A model generated the notes under the pieces. That model was not told the DNA's origin. It did not search any database and saw only the letters and a list, made by a program, of their open reading frames with translations. A program made the translations under genes and the position numbers. A stretch of 23,729 bases of DNA from contig CAJOQA010000013.1 in assembly GCA_905236465.1 (NCBI GenBank), positions 1 to 23,729 on the forward strand. The letters are read 5' to 3'. Shown here piece by piece: positions 16,105-22,746 of the stretch. The stretch's first letter is position 1. Each line of letters begins with the position of its first letter. The stretch is from an uncultured Treponema sp. (GTDB taxonomy: Bacteria > Spirochaetota > Spirochaetia > Treponematales > Treponemataceae).

Positions 16105-16739
16105 TGTGCAAGCCTCCCGCAGAACAAGCTTTGAGAAAGTTCAAAAATATTTGCATCCAGAATCTCTTTTGCCCTTTCATCTAGGGTAAGACGACACAAA
16201 ACAGAAGAATCTTCCGTTTTTAGGATAAGACCATCCCTAAATTTAAAGCCTTTTACAGCTCCTTCAGGCTCAAGAAAGCCTTCATACTTTTTGCAAGAGG
16301 CAAAATTCTCTTTCAGCTCTTTTTTTAACAATGCATCAACATCTTTAGGGTCTATATTTATACAAAAGGCAGTTATTTTTTTATGCTGCAATTGTGGAAT
16401 AGAACGTTCAACAAGAGATTGTATTATAGAAAGGCGGCCACTTTCCCCTAAGACCTCAAAATAAGAGTTCATGGCCTCTACAACTTGAGAGTAAACGTAA
16501 GAAACAAAATACCGTTGCTTCTCTAAAGGAAGGGAAGCATTGGCTTTTTTTTCATAAATGGAAATTCTTTGCTGACTAGCTTTAACAGCTTCTTCTTTGG
16601 CAGATGAAACTTTTTCATCTACACTAGAAAGAAGTTTTTCGCATTCCTCTTTTGCTTTTTCAAGAATTTCTTCTGCTCTTTTTTTAACATCAGAGCGAAT
16701 TTCCTGATCAAGTATATCTGTTGAACGTAATTCTTCCAT
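16101..16739 (-). CDS. atpE: V/A-type ATPase subunit E (peripheral stalk)
   Basis: The 212-residue protein has the E-subunit build: an N-terminal helix of about 70 residues rich in Glu/Lys/Ala (KKRAEEILEKAKEECEKLL, then SSAKEEAVKASQQRI) that pairs with the G/H stalk subunit, then a globular domain that caps the head, ending with FRDGLILKTEDSSVLCRLTLDE, the usual position of GG[IV]-containing strands. It contains four Cys, more than is common in this family. The ATG is preceded by AGGAAA about 9 nt away, in the 11-base gap after the F gene. Despite the symbol, this is V-type E and not the F-type c subunit. Confidence 0.92.
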   Translation of the reverse strand: MEELRSTDILDQEIRSDVKKRAEEILEKAKEECEKLLSSVDEKVSSAKEEAVKASQQRISIYEKKANASLPLEKQRYFVSYVYSQVVEAMNSYFEVLGESGRLSIIQSLVERSIPQLQHKKITAFCINIDPKDVDALLKKELKENFASCKKYEGFLEPEGAVKGFKFRDGLILKTEDSSVLCRLTLDERAKEILDANIFELSQSLFCGRLAQ

Positions 16740-16750
16740 ACTTAATTTTC

Positions 16751-17086
16751 CTAAACCTGAATTCCTATAGCTTCCCTAATAGAATCTGTCAAAGTCTTTC
16801 GTCCTGCAATATGACCTGAAAGACCCTGCACTTCTACAATAAGAGGCGATGCTCCCCCCATTTGCCAATCAAGAACTTCTTTTGACAACATATCACTGAC
16901 TTCTTCTGTCAAAATGAGAACTTTTGGTCTGTCCTGGGCAGCAATATTTGCTTTTGCAGAAAGCTGACCGGTCATGCGGTTGAAGGCATCTAAAGCCTCC
17001 TCCCTGCTGGTGACAGCCTGCCCCTGAACCCCCGCGAGCGAAAACCCTAAGACGAGTTCCCGTTCACCTATAACATAATAGTCCAA
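16751..17086 (-). CDS. atpF: V/A-type ATPase subunit F (central stalk), TTG start
   Basis: The 111-residue product has the F-subunit pattern: DYYVIGERELVLGFSLAGVQ, then KVLILTEEVSDML and PLIVEVQGLSG, ending with DSIREAIGIQV. F attaches to subunit D in the rotor and can inhibit or tune ATP hydrolysis. The only start giving the full first strand is TTG at 17086-17084; AGGAAG lies 5 nt upstream and overlaps the stop of atpK, so coupling to the c-subunit gene is likely. The TTG may lower synthesis of this single-copy subunit relative to the ring subunit upstream (inference). Symbol follows V-type naming (NtpG in Enterococcus). Confidence 0.93.
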   Translation of the reverse strand: MDYYVIGERELVLGFSLAGVQGQAVTSREEALDAFNRMTGQLSAKANIAAQDRPKVLILTEEVSDMLSKEVLDWQMGGASPLIVEVQGLSGHIAGRKTLTDSIREAIGIQV

Positions 17087-17095
17087 GAAAACTTC

Positions 17096-17431
17096 CTACA
17101 TTATAATCAAAAGAGCAACAAGGAAGCCCCAAAGACAAATACCTTCAGCAAGACCTACGAAAGGAAGGGCCTTTCCGGAAAGTTCTGCGTTTTCGCTCAT
17201 GGCACCCATAGCAGCAGCACCGATTTTTCCTACTGCAATACCACCGCCTATACAGGCTACACCTACTGCAACAGCCGCGGCAACATACTTCAGTACAGAT
17301 GAATCAGCAGCTTCTACTGCCTGACCTTCTTTAGAAGAATCTTTACTTGACTGGGCAAACAAAGTTACACAAGAAAGTGACAACATCAGGGCAAGAAGAG
17401 CAAAAATCTTCTTATTCATAAAAAAATTCAT
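17096..17431 (-). CDS. atpK: V/A-type ATPase subunit K (c-ring proteolipid) with N-terminal presequence
   Basis: The 111-residue protein holds one helical hairpin (TM1 about 48-68, TM2 about 90-110), so it is the short two-helix form of the rotor ring subunit. The ion-carrying carboxylate is E96 in GLAEGICLWGFLVA. TM1 is Gly/Ala rich (ACIGGGIAVGKIGAAAMG), as expected for ring packing. Upstream is an unusual extra segment: residues 1-27 look like a signal peptide (KKIFALLALMLSLSCVTLFAQ), followed by a polar linker of about 20 residues (SSKDSSKEGQAVEAADSS). GAGGTG precedes the first ATG at good spacing. The gene follows a 61-nt gap with a hairpin, the largest gap inside the ATPase set, as might serve extra expression of a multi-copy subunit. 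Confidence 0.93.
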   Translation of the reverse strand: MNFFMNKKIFALLALMLSLSCVTLFAQSSKDSSKEGQAVEAADSSVLKYVAAAVAVGVACIGGGIAVGKIGAAAMGAMSENAELSGKALPFVGLAEGICLWGFLVALLIIM

Positions 17432-17466
17432 ACGACACCTCGCATTAACATTAATTTTATATCTAA

Positions 17467-17487
17467 AATTCCGAAAAACACGGAATT
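17467..17487 (-). other. Hairpin in the atpI-atpK gap
   Basis: A perfect 7-bp inverted repeat (AATTCCG and CGGAATT) flanks a 7-nt loop that reads TGTTTTT on the minus-strand mRNA. Four weakly spaced T follow, too few for a confident terminator. A -10-like TATAAA lies just downstream on the same strand (17461-17456) without a matching -35. It lies 5 nt after the atpI stop and 36 nt before the atpK start. Confidence 0.6.
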
Positions 17488-17492
17488 ACTTC

Positions 17493-19490
17493 CTATTCTA
17501 CAGCAGAATTCCTATATACAAAAACAAAGGGGGAAAATTCCTTGCCTGTTTCTGAAAAGAACTTACTGAAAAACTCATAATATTGCAACCTTACGACCTG
17601 AATAGCAACTATCATGCCTTCAAGACCAATAACGATTACATTTCCTAAAAGCGCAACTAAAAGACCTGCAGGGCCTGGTAACAGCTCAGTCATCATTGAG
17701 ATTATATAGCCTAAAACCGCATGGGCAAGCGCAAAAGCCCCGACACGGAGGAAAGAGACAGTATTTGAAATATAGGATGATATTACTTCTATCACTTCAA
17801 CGACAGCTGCGATTATACCGCTAAAAAGTCCGTTCTCAAAAACAGGGCGGTGACCTTCCATCAAGCGCTCAATAGGCTCTGCAAAAGCCGTAAGAAGAAG
17901 TGTTACCCCTATAATGCACCAATCCCATATAGCTGGTGAATGATTTAAGAAGGCAATAGAAAGAGCAAAAGCCAAGACGTACCAGAAGAAAATAGCACCG
18001 CTAAGACCAGTCTTGCCAAACAAGGCCTTGGGAATGCGTTTTAAGCTAAATTGATTTACAATGTTTATGATAAGACCGCAGGTATTAATTATGAAGCCTA
18101 TACCAACAGTAAAACCAAAGAACATAAACATACGTCTTGTAGCTTCAGGGCTACCGTTAGGCATCATGGGAAGTATCTGTTCTCTTTCTTGACCAAAAAT
18201 GCCTGTGACAAAACGGCTGAAAGGGGCAAGAACATGTTCACTTGCAAAGAATTCACCTGTTAAAAGCCCCATTATTGTAGAAGTTATTCCTATGCAAATA
18301 AATATGCGACCAAATTTTTCCCAGCCCATAAGCTTCATCTTGCCAAGGCACATTAAAATTCCAACTAGCAAGAAAACCAAGCCCTGCCCTGCATCTCCAA
18401 ACATTATACCAAAAAGTAAAGTAAAGAAAATGGCCACAAAGGGGGTCGGGTCAATGGTGCCATAAAGGGGAGAACCATAAGAAAGAATCATACGGTTAAA
18501 AGCGGAAACAAACTTCCCGTGCTTTAAAAGAACAGGAACTTCTTCTGCCCCTGATTTTATAGAAGAAACTTCTTCTGGTAAAAAACACCGGATGCCAGTT
18601 CTGTTTTCCGTAAGTTCATCGAGTTTTTTCATTATTTCCCTTGACAGAGAAGCTGGTATCCAGCCTGTAAGCCGGTAAACGTATTCAGTTGATTCTAACT
18701 TTTTGCAAGTAGATTCAATTTGACTGCTAAAAGAATAAAGCTGGAGTAAGCGGTATAATTCTTCTTTGTGACTTTCTGCGTAATTTTTCCGCTCCTGGGC
18801 AACTTCATTTGCATAAGATTCTGCCTTGTTTTTCTCTTCTTCTAAGGTACAAAGGGCTTCACTTGGAACACCTTTAAAATCCTTTGGCAGTTGCAACTCA
18901 ACAAAGCCAACTTTCTTTAATTCGGCATCAACAAAAGTAGCTGTTTTTTTTGAACAAGCCACAAGTATACGATTTTTATCATTACCAGGATGGGCAATAA
19001 TTCCCTTGCCTTCTAGGGCCAATCGTAAAGGCTCAAGCTTTTCTTCGCTAACTTTTCCAATCTTTAAAGATAAGAATGAAAAATCTTCTAACGATGCAAA
19101 AGAAACATTAAGATTTGAAAAGGCAGTGGCTTCATTATAGGTATCAAAAGCCTTTTTCTTTAGCTCTAATGCAGCTATCTCCTTGGCATGGATTTTTTCC
19201 GCAGTATCCATTAAAGATATGGCGACTTTTTCATCTTCACTAGAAGGAAGACCTGCTTTCATTGTATAGTTTTCAAGTTCATTTAAATCTAAAAGAACCC
19301 TAGCCTGCTGCAACCTGTTAAAAATACTAGCCTCTTTAGAGGATTCAGAGGAATCTTTTTTTACTTGATTTTTACTGAATTCCTTTTGGAACTGGAAATT
19401 TCCTAAACTTCCCAAATACATAAGGACTTTGCTGATGTCCTTCTTATATACTATAAGTTCCATTAGATTCATTGCTACAGTTCTAGCCAT
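17493..19490 (-). CDS. atpI: V/A-type ATPase subunit I/a (membrane stator)
   Basis: With the start chosen here the protein is 665 residues. The N-terminal half (1 to about 320) is cytosolic, with coiled-coil arms (LEEEKNKAESYANEVAQER and others). The C-terminal half holds about seven to eight membrane helices, including TPFVAIFFTLLFGIMFGDAGQG, the stator Arg in SFLRVGAFALAHAVLG (about R582) and RLQYYEFFSKF near the end. This subunit forms the ion half-channels against the K ring. The longer open frame begins with GTG at 19508, but an AGGAGG lies exactly 6 nt before the ATG at 19490, giving MARTVAMNLMELIVYKKD as N-terminus, so I take the later start. It overlaps the end of atpC by 8 bases. Confidence 0.95.
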   Translation of the reverse strand: MARTVAMNLMELIVYKKDISKVLMYLGSLGNFQFQKEFSKNQVKKDSSESSKEASIFNRLQQARVLLDLNELENYTMKAGLPSSEDEKVAISLMDTAEKIHAKEIAALELKKKAFDTYNEATAFSNLNVSFASLEDFSFLSLKIGKVSEEKLEPLRLALEGKGIIAHPGNDKNRILVACSKKTATFVDAELKKVGFVELQLPKDFKGVPSEALCTLEEEKNKAESYANEVAQERKNYAESHKEELYRLLQLYSFSSQIESTCKKLESTEYVYRLTGWIPASLSREIMKKLDELTENRTGIRCFLPEEVSSIKSGAEEVPVLLKHGKFVSAFNRMILSYGSPLYGTIDPTPFVAIFFTLLFGIMFGDAGQGLVFLLVGILMCLGKMKLMGWEKFGRIFICIGITSTIMGLLTGEFFASEHVLAPFSRFVTGIFGQEREQILPMMPNGSPEATRRMFMFFGFTVGIGFIINTCGLIINIVNQFSLKRIPKALFGKTGLSGAIFFWYVLAFALSIAFLNHSPAIWDWCIIGVTLLLTAFAEPIERLMEGHRPVFENGLFSGIIAAVVEVIEVISSYISNTVSFLRVGAFALAHAVLGYIISMMTELLPGPAGLLVALLGNVIVIGLEGMIVAIQVVRLQYYEFFSKFFSETGKEFSPFVFVYRNSAVE

Positions 19491-20502
19491 TGCCTTCCTC
19501 CTGTACACCTGCCATCTTCATGGCTTGAGCAGAGCCAACATTAAGGCGCAAACTTTCTGCCGCCGTTCTTATAAGCTCTAATTCGTTACGCTTAATTATA
19601 AAAAAACAAAACAAGGGACATTCTGTAAAGGGATGCTTGTGAAAAAGATGACGGGCACGATTTACATAATGCTTTTTGTATGAATTTGAAAGCCAGACCG
19701 GATCTAGGGACCAAAAAGCCCCCTCTTCATAGGGGTTAAGATAAGATGAAAATTTCCACTTTTGCCAAGCTGAATAATTGTCAAGTTCAAGGGAAAAAGT
19801 TTTCTTAGCTGGTGACAAAAGATCAGATGCAGTAGCTGATTTAAAAAGTTTTGGGATAATTTCATCTTCAGTCATATTGTAATAGATTCGAAGGCGCAGT
19901 GCCCAAAGAACAGTCTCAAACTGAATCTTTTCACGAATAAGTGAAATGACATCCTGCCTGCAAGAAGTTTTTATTGCATTTACAGCTGACCAAACCTGTT
20001 CTAGATAGGTAAAATCTATTTTGCTATCATTTTGAGCCTGCTCTTCAAGTGGAGAAAGGCTCGTGTACCAAGATAAGGGAGTATTTTTGGTCATCTCCTT
20101 TATATCTGGCCAAGCAGAATATTTAAGAATATTATAATGTTCTATAGGCTGAATTCCTGGAACTTCTTTTTGCCCATGATTTAAGGCATTGGAAACTTCT
20201 TTTAAATTCTCATAGTCAAAAGACTGCAAAAGAAGTGGGAGTATGGGAGAAGGATTGTCATAATTTTTTAGTAAAGATGTGTATTGGCTAATAAAACTTG
20301 AACACGCTTCCTTTTCAATAGCCTGAGCAAGAAGCGGCTCTGAAATCATGGGAACTTCTTTTTTAAAGAGAAGCGACCAAAGTTCTCTTAAAGACCTTAC
20401 AGAAAATAAAAGGTTTGCCCTTTTATTTACAAATGATTTTGCAAGCATCCCACTAGCTTTGGCATAGACATAGGTATCTGCCGAAGATTTATCCATTGCC
20501 AT
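19483..20502 (-). CDS. atpC: V/A-type ATPase subunit C/d (rotor-ring coupling)
   Basis: The 339-residue mostly helical protein matches V-type C (eukaryotic d), the funnel that joins the D/F shaft to the K ring. Marks are the N-terminal TYVYAKASGMLAKSF, the central EKIQFETVLWALRLRIYYNM (the usual N..N..R..R helix), and FCFFIIKRNELELIRTAAESLR near the C-terminus, where the family has a conserved E..N[IL]R pattern. Sequence similarity in this family is low, so the call rests on these segments, the length and the position between the stalk gene and atpI. AGGAAGG lies 5 nt before the ATG. Not the F-type epsilon subunit that shares the symbol. Confidence 0.88.
   Translation of the reverse strand: MAMDKSSADTYVYAKASGMLAKSFVNKRANLLFSVRSLRELWSLLFKKEVPMISEPLLAQAIEKEACSSFISQYTSLLKNYDNPSPILPLLLQSFDYENLKEVSNALNHGQKEVPGIQPIEHYNILKYSAWPDIKEMTKNTPLSWYTSLSPLEEQAQNDSKIDFTYLEQVWSAVNAIKTSCRQDVISLIREKIQFETVLWALRLRIYYNMTEDEIIPKLFKSATASDLLSPAKKTFSLELDNYSAWQKWKFSSYLNPYEEGAFWSLDPVWLSNSYKKHYVNRARHLFHKHPFTECPLFCFFIIKRNELELIRTAAESLRLNVGSAQAMKMAGVQEEGNG
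19497..19502 (-). promoter_or_regulatory. Shine-Dalgarno that sets the atpI start
   Basis: A full AGGAGG ends 6 nt before the ATG at 19490 and lies inside the atpC coding end. It would itself be inside the coding region if the GTG at 19508 were used, which argues against that start. Confidence 0.8.
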
Positions 20503-20517
20503 TATAACCTTCCTGTG

Positions 20518-20820
20518 CTATGAAAGCAATTTATCGAGTAAAGAATTAAAAGCTTTTAGGTCTTTTTCGCCTTCTTCTAAGCTTTTTCGATACTGCTCTA
20601 ATGCACTATTCCTATCCAGAGCTATTTTTTCTTTTTTGTCTTTTTCTTCTTTTTCTAAATCTTGAACAATCTGCTGATACCGACTCTTAAACTCTTTATC
20701 TGCATTTTCCCTTGCAAGCAACAACTGTTTATCAGCTTCCAAGTGTGCATCTTTTACCATCTGAGCAGCTTCTTTTTCTACTTCAATAAGATGCTGTATA
20801 ATATCAATATCACTTGCCAT
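20518..20820 (-). CDS. V/A-type ATPase peripheral stalk subunit G/H-like coiled coil
   Basis: The 100-residue protein is almost wholly a charged coiled coil from about residue 8 to 90 (IQHLIEVEKEAAQMVKDA, EADKQLLLARENADKEF), the pattern of AhaH or the bacterial V-type G stalk subunit, which pairs with E. The pattern EVEKEA.Q.V..A..EAD near the N-terminus is typical. A longer open frame reaches 20847, but AAGGAG (20832-20827) ends 6 nt before the ATG at 20820, giving the MASDIDIIQHLIEVEKEA start used here. That Shine-Dalgarno overlaps the stop codon of the EIIA gene (TAAGGAG). No other G/H candidate is in the operon, which supports the call although coiled coils are not specific. Confidence 0.82.
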   Translation of the reverse strand: MASDIDIIQHLIEVEKEAAQMVKDAHLEADKQLLLARENADKEFKSRYQQIVQDLEKEEKDKKEKIALDRNSALEQYRKSLEEGEKDLKAFNSLLDKLLS

Positions 20821-20826
20821 AAAACA

Positions 20827-20833
20827 CTCCTTA
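20827..20833 (-). promoter_or_regulatory. Shine-Dalgarno overlapping the EIIA stop
   Basis: TAAGGAG merges the stop codon of the EIIA gene with the ribosome binding site of the stalk gene, 6 nt before its ATG. Ribosomes ending on EIIA would be placed to start the ATPase operon. Confidence 0.8.
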
Positions 20834-21292
20834 GTTACCTGCGTCAAAGTTCTTTAAGAGACTAAAAACACTGTCTTCTGAAGTTTGTTCAAGCAACTGA
20901 CGAACAAAAGATGGATCTTGCAAAAAGGAAGCAAGGCTCTGTAAAACTGCCAAATGATTTTCTGTTTCGTCATGATTAAAAAGAATCATAAAAACGATAT
21001 GAACAGGTGACTTATCAAGAGAATCGTAATCGATTCCCCCTTTGCTAATACCTATTGCACCTATTACATGAGGAACAGAAGAACACGTGCCGTGTGGTAT
21101 AGCAATGCTGTGCATTATACCGGTAGACATCTTGCTTTCTCTGTCTCGGAGGGCATTTACAGCCTGATTTAAATCTATTTTAGGCTGTACAGAAACAATC
21201 TTCTTTACCATTTCTTCAAAGAGGTCATCCTTATTGGTGCTTTTTAAATCAAGAATGATACACTTTTCGGAAAAAACTTTATCTAAAGTCAT
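20831..21292 (-). CDS. ptsN: Stand-alone PTS EIIA protein (PtsN/fructose type)
   Basis: The 153-residue single-domain protein is an EIIA type 2: SEKCIILDLKSTNKDDLFEEM at the start, RESKMSTGIMHSIAIPHG with the phosphoacceptor His (H67), then VIGAIGISKGGIDYDSL and VHIVFMILFN. Proteins of this size without EIIB or EIIC usually act as regulators (PtsN, EIIA-Ntr); no transporter components are in the window. A strong AAGGAGG lies 9 nt before the ATG, 25 bases after secG. The gene stands between secG and the V-ATPase genes and is translationally coupled to the stalk subunit. It is a different paralogue from the HTH-EIIA protein at 9526-10173. The symbol is given by family; nitrogen regulation is not implied. 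Confidence 0.88.
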   Translation of the reverse strand: MTLDKVFSEKCIILDLKSTNKDDLFEEMVKKIVSVQPKIDLNQAVNALRDRESKMSTGIMHSIAIPHGTCSSVPHVIGAIGISKGGIDYDSLDKSPVHIVFMILFNHDETENHLAVLQSLASFLQDPSFVRQLLEQTSEDSVFSLLKNFDAGN

Positions 21293-21317
21293 TTGTTCAG
21301 CCCTCCTTTAGGCAAAA

Positions 21318-21755
21318 CTATTCTGCTGAACTCTCTGTTTCTACTGCTGTTTCTGTTTCACCAGCGGCAGGAGTAGCTGACACACTTTCTGTAGCTTGAA
21401 CTTGAGAAGATGAATTATCTTCAACATCATCAAGCCATGAACCTGTCTCACTCTTTTTCTCTTCAGCAGCTGGGGCAATTCCTGCTTCTTGAGCAGTTTT
21501 TGTCATACTATCTGAATCTGAAGGAACCTTGTTTGAAAGGGCAAGGAAAAAAGCCAATATAAAGAAAAGTGCCGCAAAAACACCTGTTGTCTTTGTTAAA
21601 ACGCTAGCAGAATGTGAACCAAAAGCAGCTGACTGTCCACCACCAAAGGCACTACCCATGCCGTTAGTATCTTCATTCTGAACCAGTACAAGCAAAATAA
21701 GCAGTACACAAACAATAATAAATGCAACAAGAAGGATTGTACCAACAATACCCAT
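21318..21755 (-). CDS. secG: SecG preprotein translocase subunit with long acidic tail
   Basis: SecG assists SecYEG in protein export across the inner membrane. The 145-residue product shows the family core: TM1 (about 3-25) ending in LVLVQNED, the loop GMGSAFGGGQSAAFGSHSASVLTKTT and TM2 (about 56-75, GVFAALFFILAFFLAL). Core SecG is about 75 residues; the remaining 70 residues are Ser/Glu/Ala/Thr rich and acidic, likely unstructured. A longer frame opens with TTG at 21767, but GGAG lies 6 nt before the ATG at 21755, so I use MGIVGTILLVAF. It follows tpiA, an arrangement common in bacteria, and is the first gene of the large V-ATPase unit. Confidence 0.93.
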   Translation of the reverse strand: MGIVGTILLVAFIIVCVLLILLVLVQNEDTNGMGSAFGGGQSAAFGSHSASVLTKTTGVFAALFFILAFFLALSNKVPSDSDSMTKTAQEAGIAPAAEEKKSETGSWLDDVEDNSSSQVQATESVSATPAAGETETAVETESSAE

Positions 21756-21818
21756 TTTCAACTCCAAAAAATCTTTATTTAACTTAAAATAGAGATTTTC
21801 TTCTAAAATTTTTATTCT

Positions 21819-21847
21819 ATATTACAAAATTAAAATGCTTTAGTCAA
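21819..21847 (-). promoter_or_regulatory. Promoter of the secG-EIIA-V-ATPase unit
   Basis: On the minus strand TTGACT (21847-21842) and TAATAT (21824-21819) are separated by 17 nt. It lies just after the tpiA terminator. The expected start is near 21812, leaving a leader of about 56 nt. I see no other promoter-like pair of similar quality until the end of the ATPase genes. Confidence 0.6.
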
Positions 21848-21848
21848 T

Positions 21849-21902
21849 AAAGAAAAAGGCAACTCTAAAAACTTGCCAACAAAACAAGACTTTTAGAGCT
21901 GC
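21849..21902 (-). terminator. Intrinsic terminator after tpiA
   Basis: The minus-strand RNA has a 12-bp stem, GCAGCTCTAAAA pairing with TTTTAGAGTTGC (one G-U pair), around a 20-nt loop that holds an inner CTTG/CAAG pairing. It is followed by CCTTTTTCTTT. It lies 24 bases after the tpiA stop and separates tpiA from the secG promoter. Confidence 0.85.
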
Positions 21903-21926
21903 ATAATCCTCAAAGTCTTATACTAA

Positions 21927-22676
21927 TTATAACGCACAGATTGGCTCAAAAGTGTCTGCCTTTAGAGAAGCTCCGCCGATAAGACCACCATCAATATCTT
22001 CTTGAGCAAGAAGTTCCTTTGCATTGGAGGCCTTCATTGAACCACCATATTGAATGATTGTTTCATCCGCAATCTGCTGGTTGTAGAGCTTAGCAATATA
22101 ATTGCGTACAAACTTGTGGATAGCCTCTGCATCTTCAGGAGTTGCTGTTTTACCGGTTCCAATTGCCCAAACAGGTTCATAGGCAATGGTAACATTTTTC
22201 ATCTGCTCAGGCTTAACCCCTGCTAAGTCTGCTGAAAGCTGGAAGGCACAAACCTGCTCTGCATTTCCTGCCTCACGGTCGCTTAAGAGTTCTCCAATAC
22301 AAAGAACTACTTCAAGTCCCTGATCAAGGGCACGGCGCACCTTCTTATTGATAAGCTCGTCACTTTCGCCAATTTCGTGGCGGCGCTCACTGTGACCAAG
22401 AATTACGCTCTTAACGCCAAGATCTTTGAGCATTTCTGTTGAAACTTCACCGGTGTGGGCTCCGTTTGCTGTAGCAGCGCAATCCTGTGCACCAAGAAGA
22501 ATATTTGTTCCGTTTACAACCTGACCAACTGCATCTAGGTAAACAAATGGAACTCCTATCATAAATTTGTTTGTTTTTCCCTTGAGGGCTTCCACTAAAT
22601 CCTTTGCAAGTTTTACGGCTTCAGCCTTGCTGGTGTTCATCTTCCAGTTTCCGGCTATATAATGTGTTCTTGCCAT
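21927..22676 (-). CDS. tpiA: Triose-phosphate isomerase
   Basis: TpiA interconverts glyceraldehyde-3-phosphate and dihydroxyacetone phosphate in glycolysis. The 249-residue (beta/alpha)8 barrel has all catalytic residues: K12 in AGNWKMN, H95 in ILGHSERRHEIGES, E167 in AYEPVWAIGTGKTATPEDA, and the phosphate-gripping loop YGGSMKASNAKELL with GLIGGASL near the end. The ATG has AGGAG 7 nt upstream. A possible promoter lies in the 70-nt gap after mazG and a strong terminator follows, so it may be transcribed on its own as well as from upstream. Confidence 0.98.
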   Translation of the reverse strand: MARTHYIAGNWKMNTSKAEAVKLAKDLVEALKGKTNKFMIGVPFVYLDAVGQVVNGTNILLGAQDCAATANGAHTGEVSTEMLKDLGVKSVILGHSERRHEIGESDELINKKVRRALDQGLEVVLCIGELLSDREAGNAEQVCAFQLSADLAGVKPEQMKNVTIAYEPVWAIGTGKTATPEDAEAIHKFVRNYIAKLYNQQIADETIIQYGGSMKASNAKELLAQEDIDGGLIGGASLKADTFEPICAL

Positions 22677-22709
22677 TTAACAACTCCTGTTCTTATTTGT
22701 TTTCTTTAT

Positions 22710-22736
22710 GTTATACCGATTTCCTATAAAATTCAA
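22710..22736 (-). promoter_or_regulatory. Possible tpiA promoter
   Basis: On the minus strand TTGAAT (22736-22731) and TATAAC (22715-22710, five of six to consensus) are 15 nt apart, a short spacer. The -10 is good and the -35 weak, so this is tentative. Confidence 0.4.
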
Positions 22737-22746
22737 TAAGGCAAAG

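Noticed and set aside
17467..17487. Hairpin as a full transcription terminator
   Set aside because: Only a 7-bp stem without a solid downstream U-run, and it lies in the middle of an operon whose downstream genes show no separate strong promoter.
19491..19508. GTG start at 19508 for atpI (671 residues)
   Set aside because: The AGGAGG would then be coding; the ATG at 19490 has ideal spacing from it and gives a normal N-terminus.
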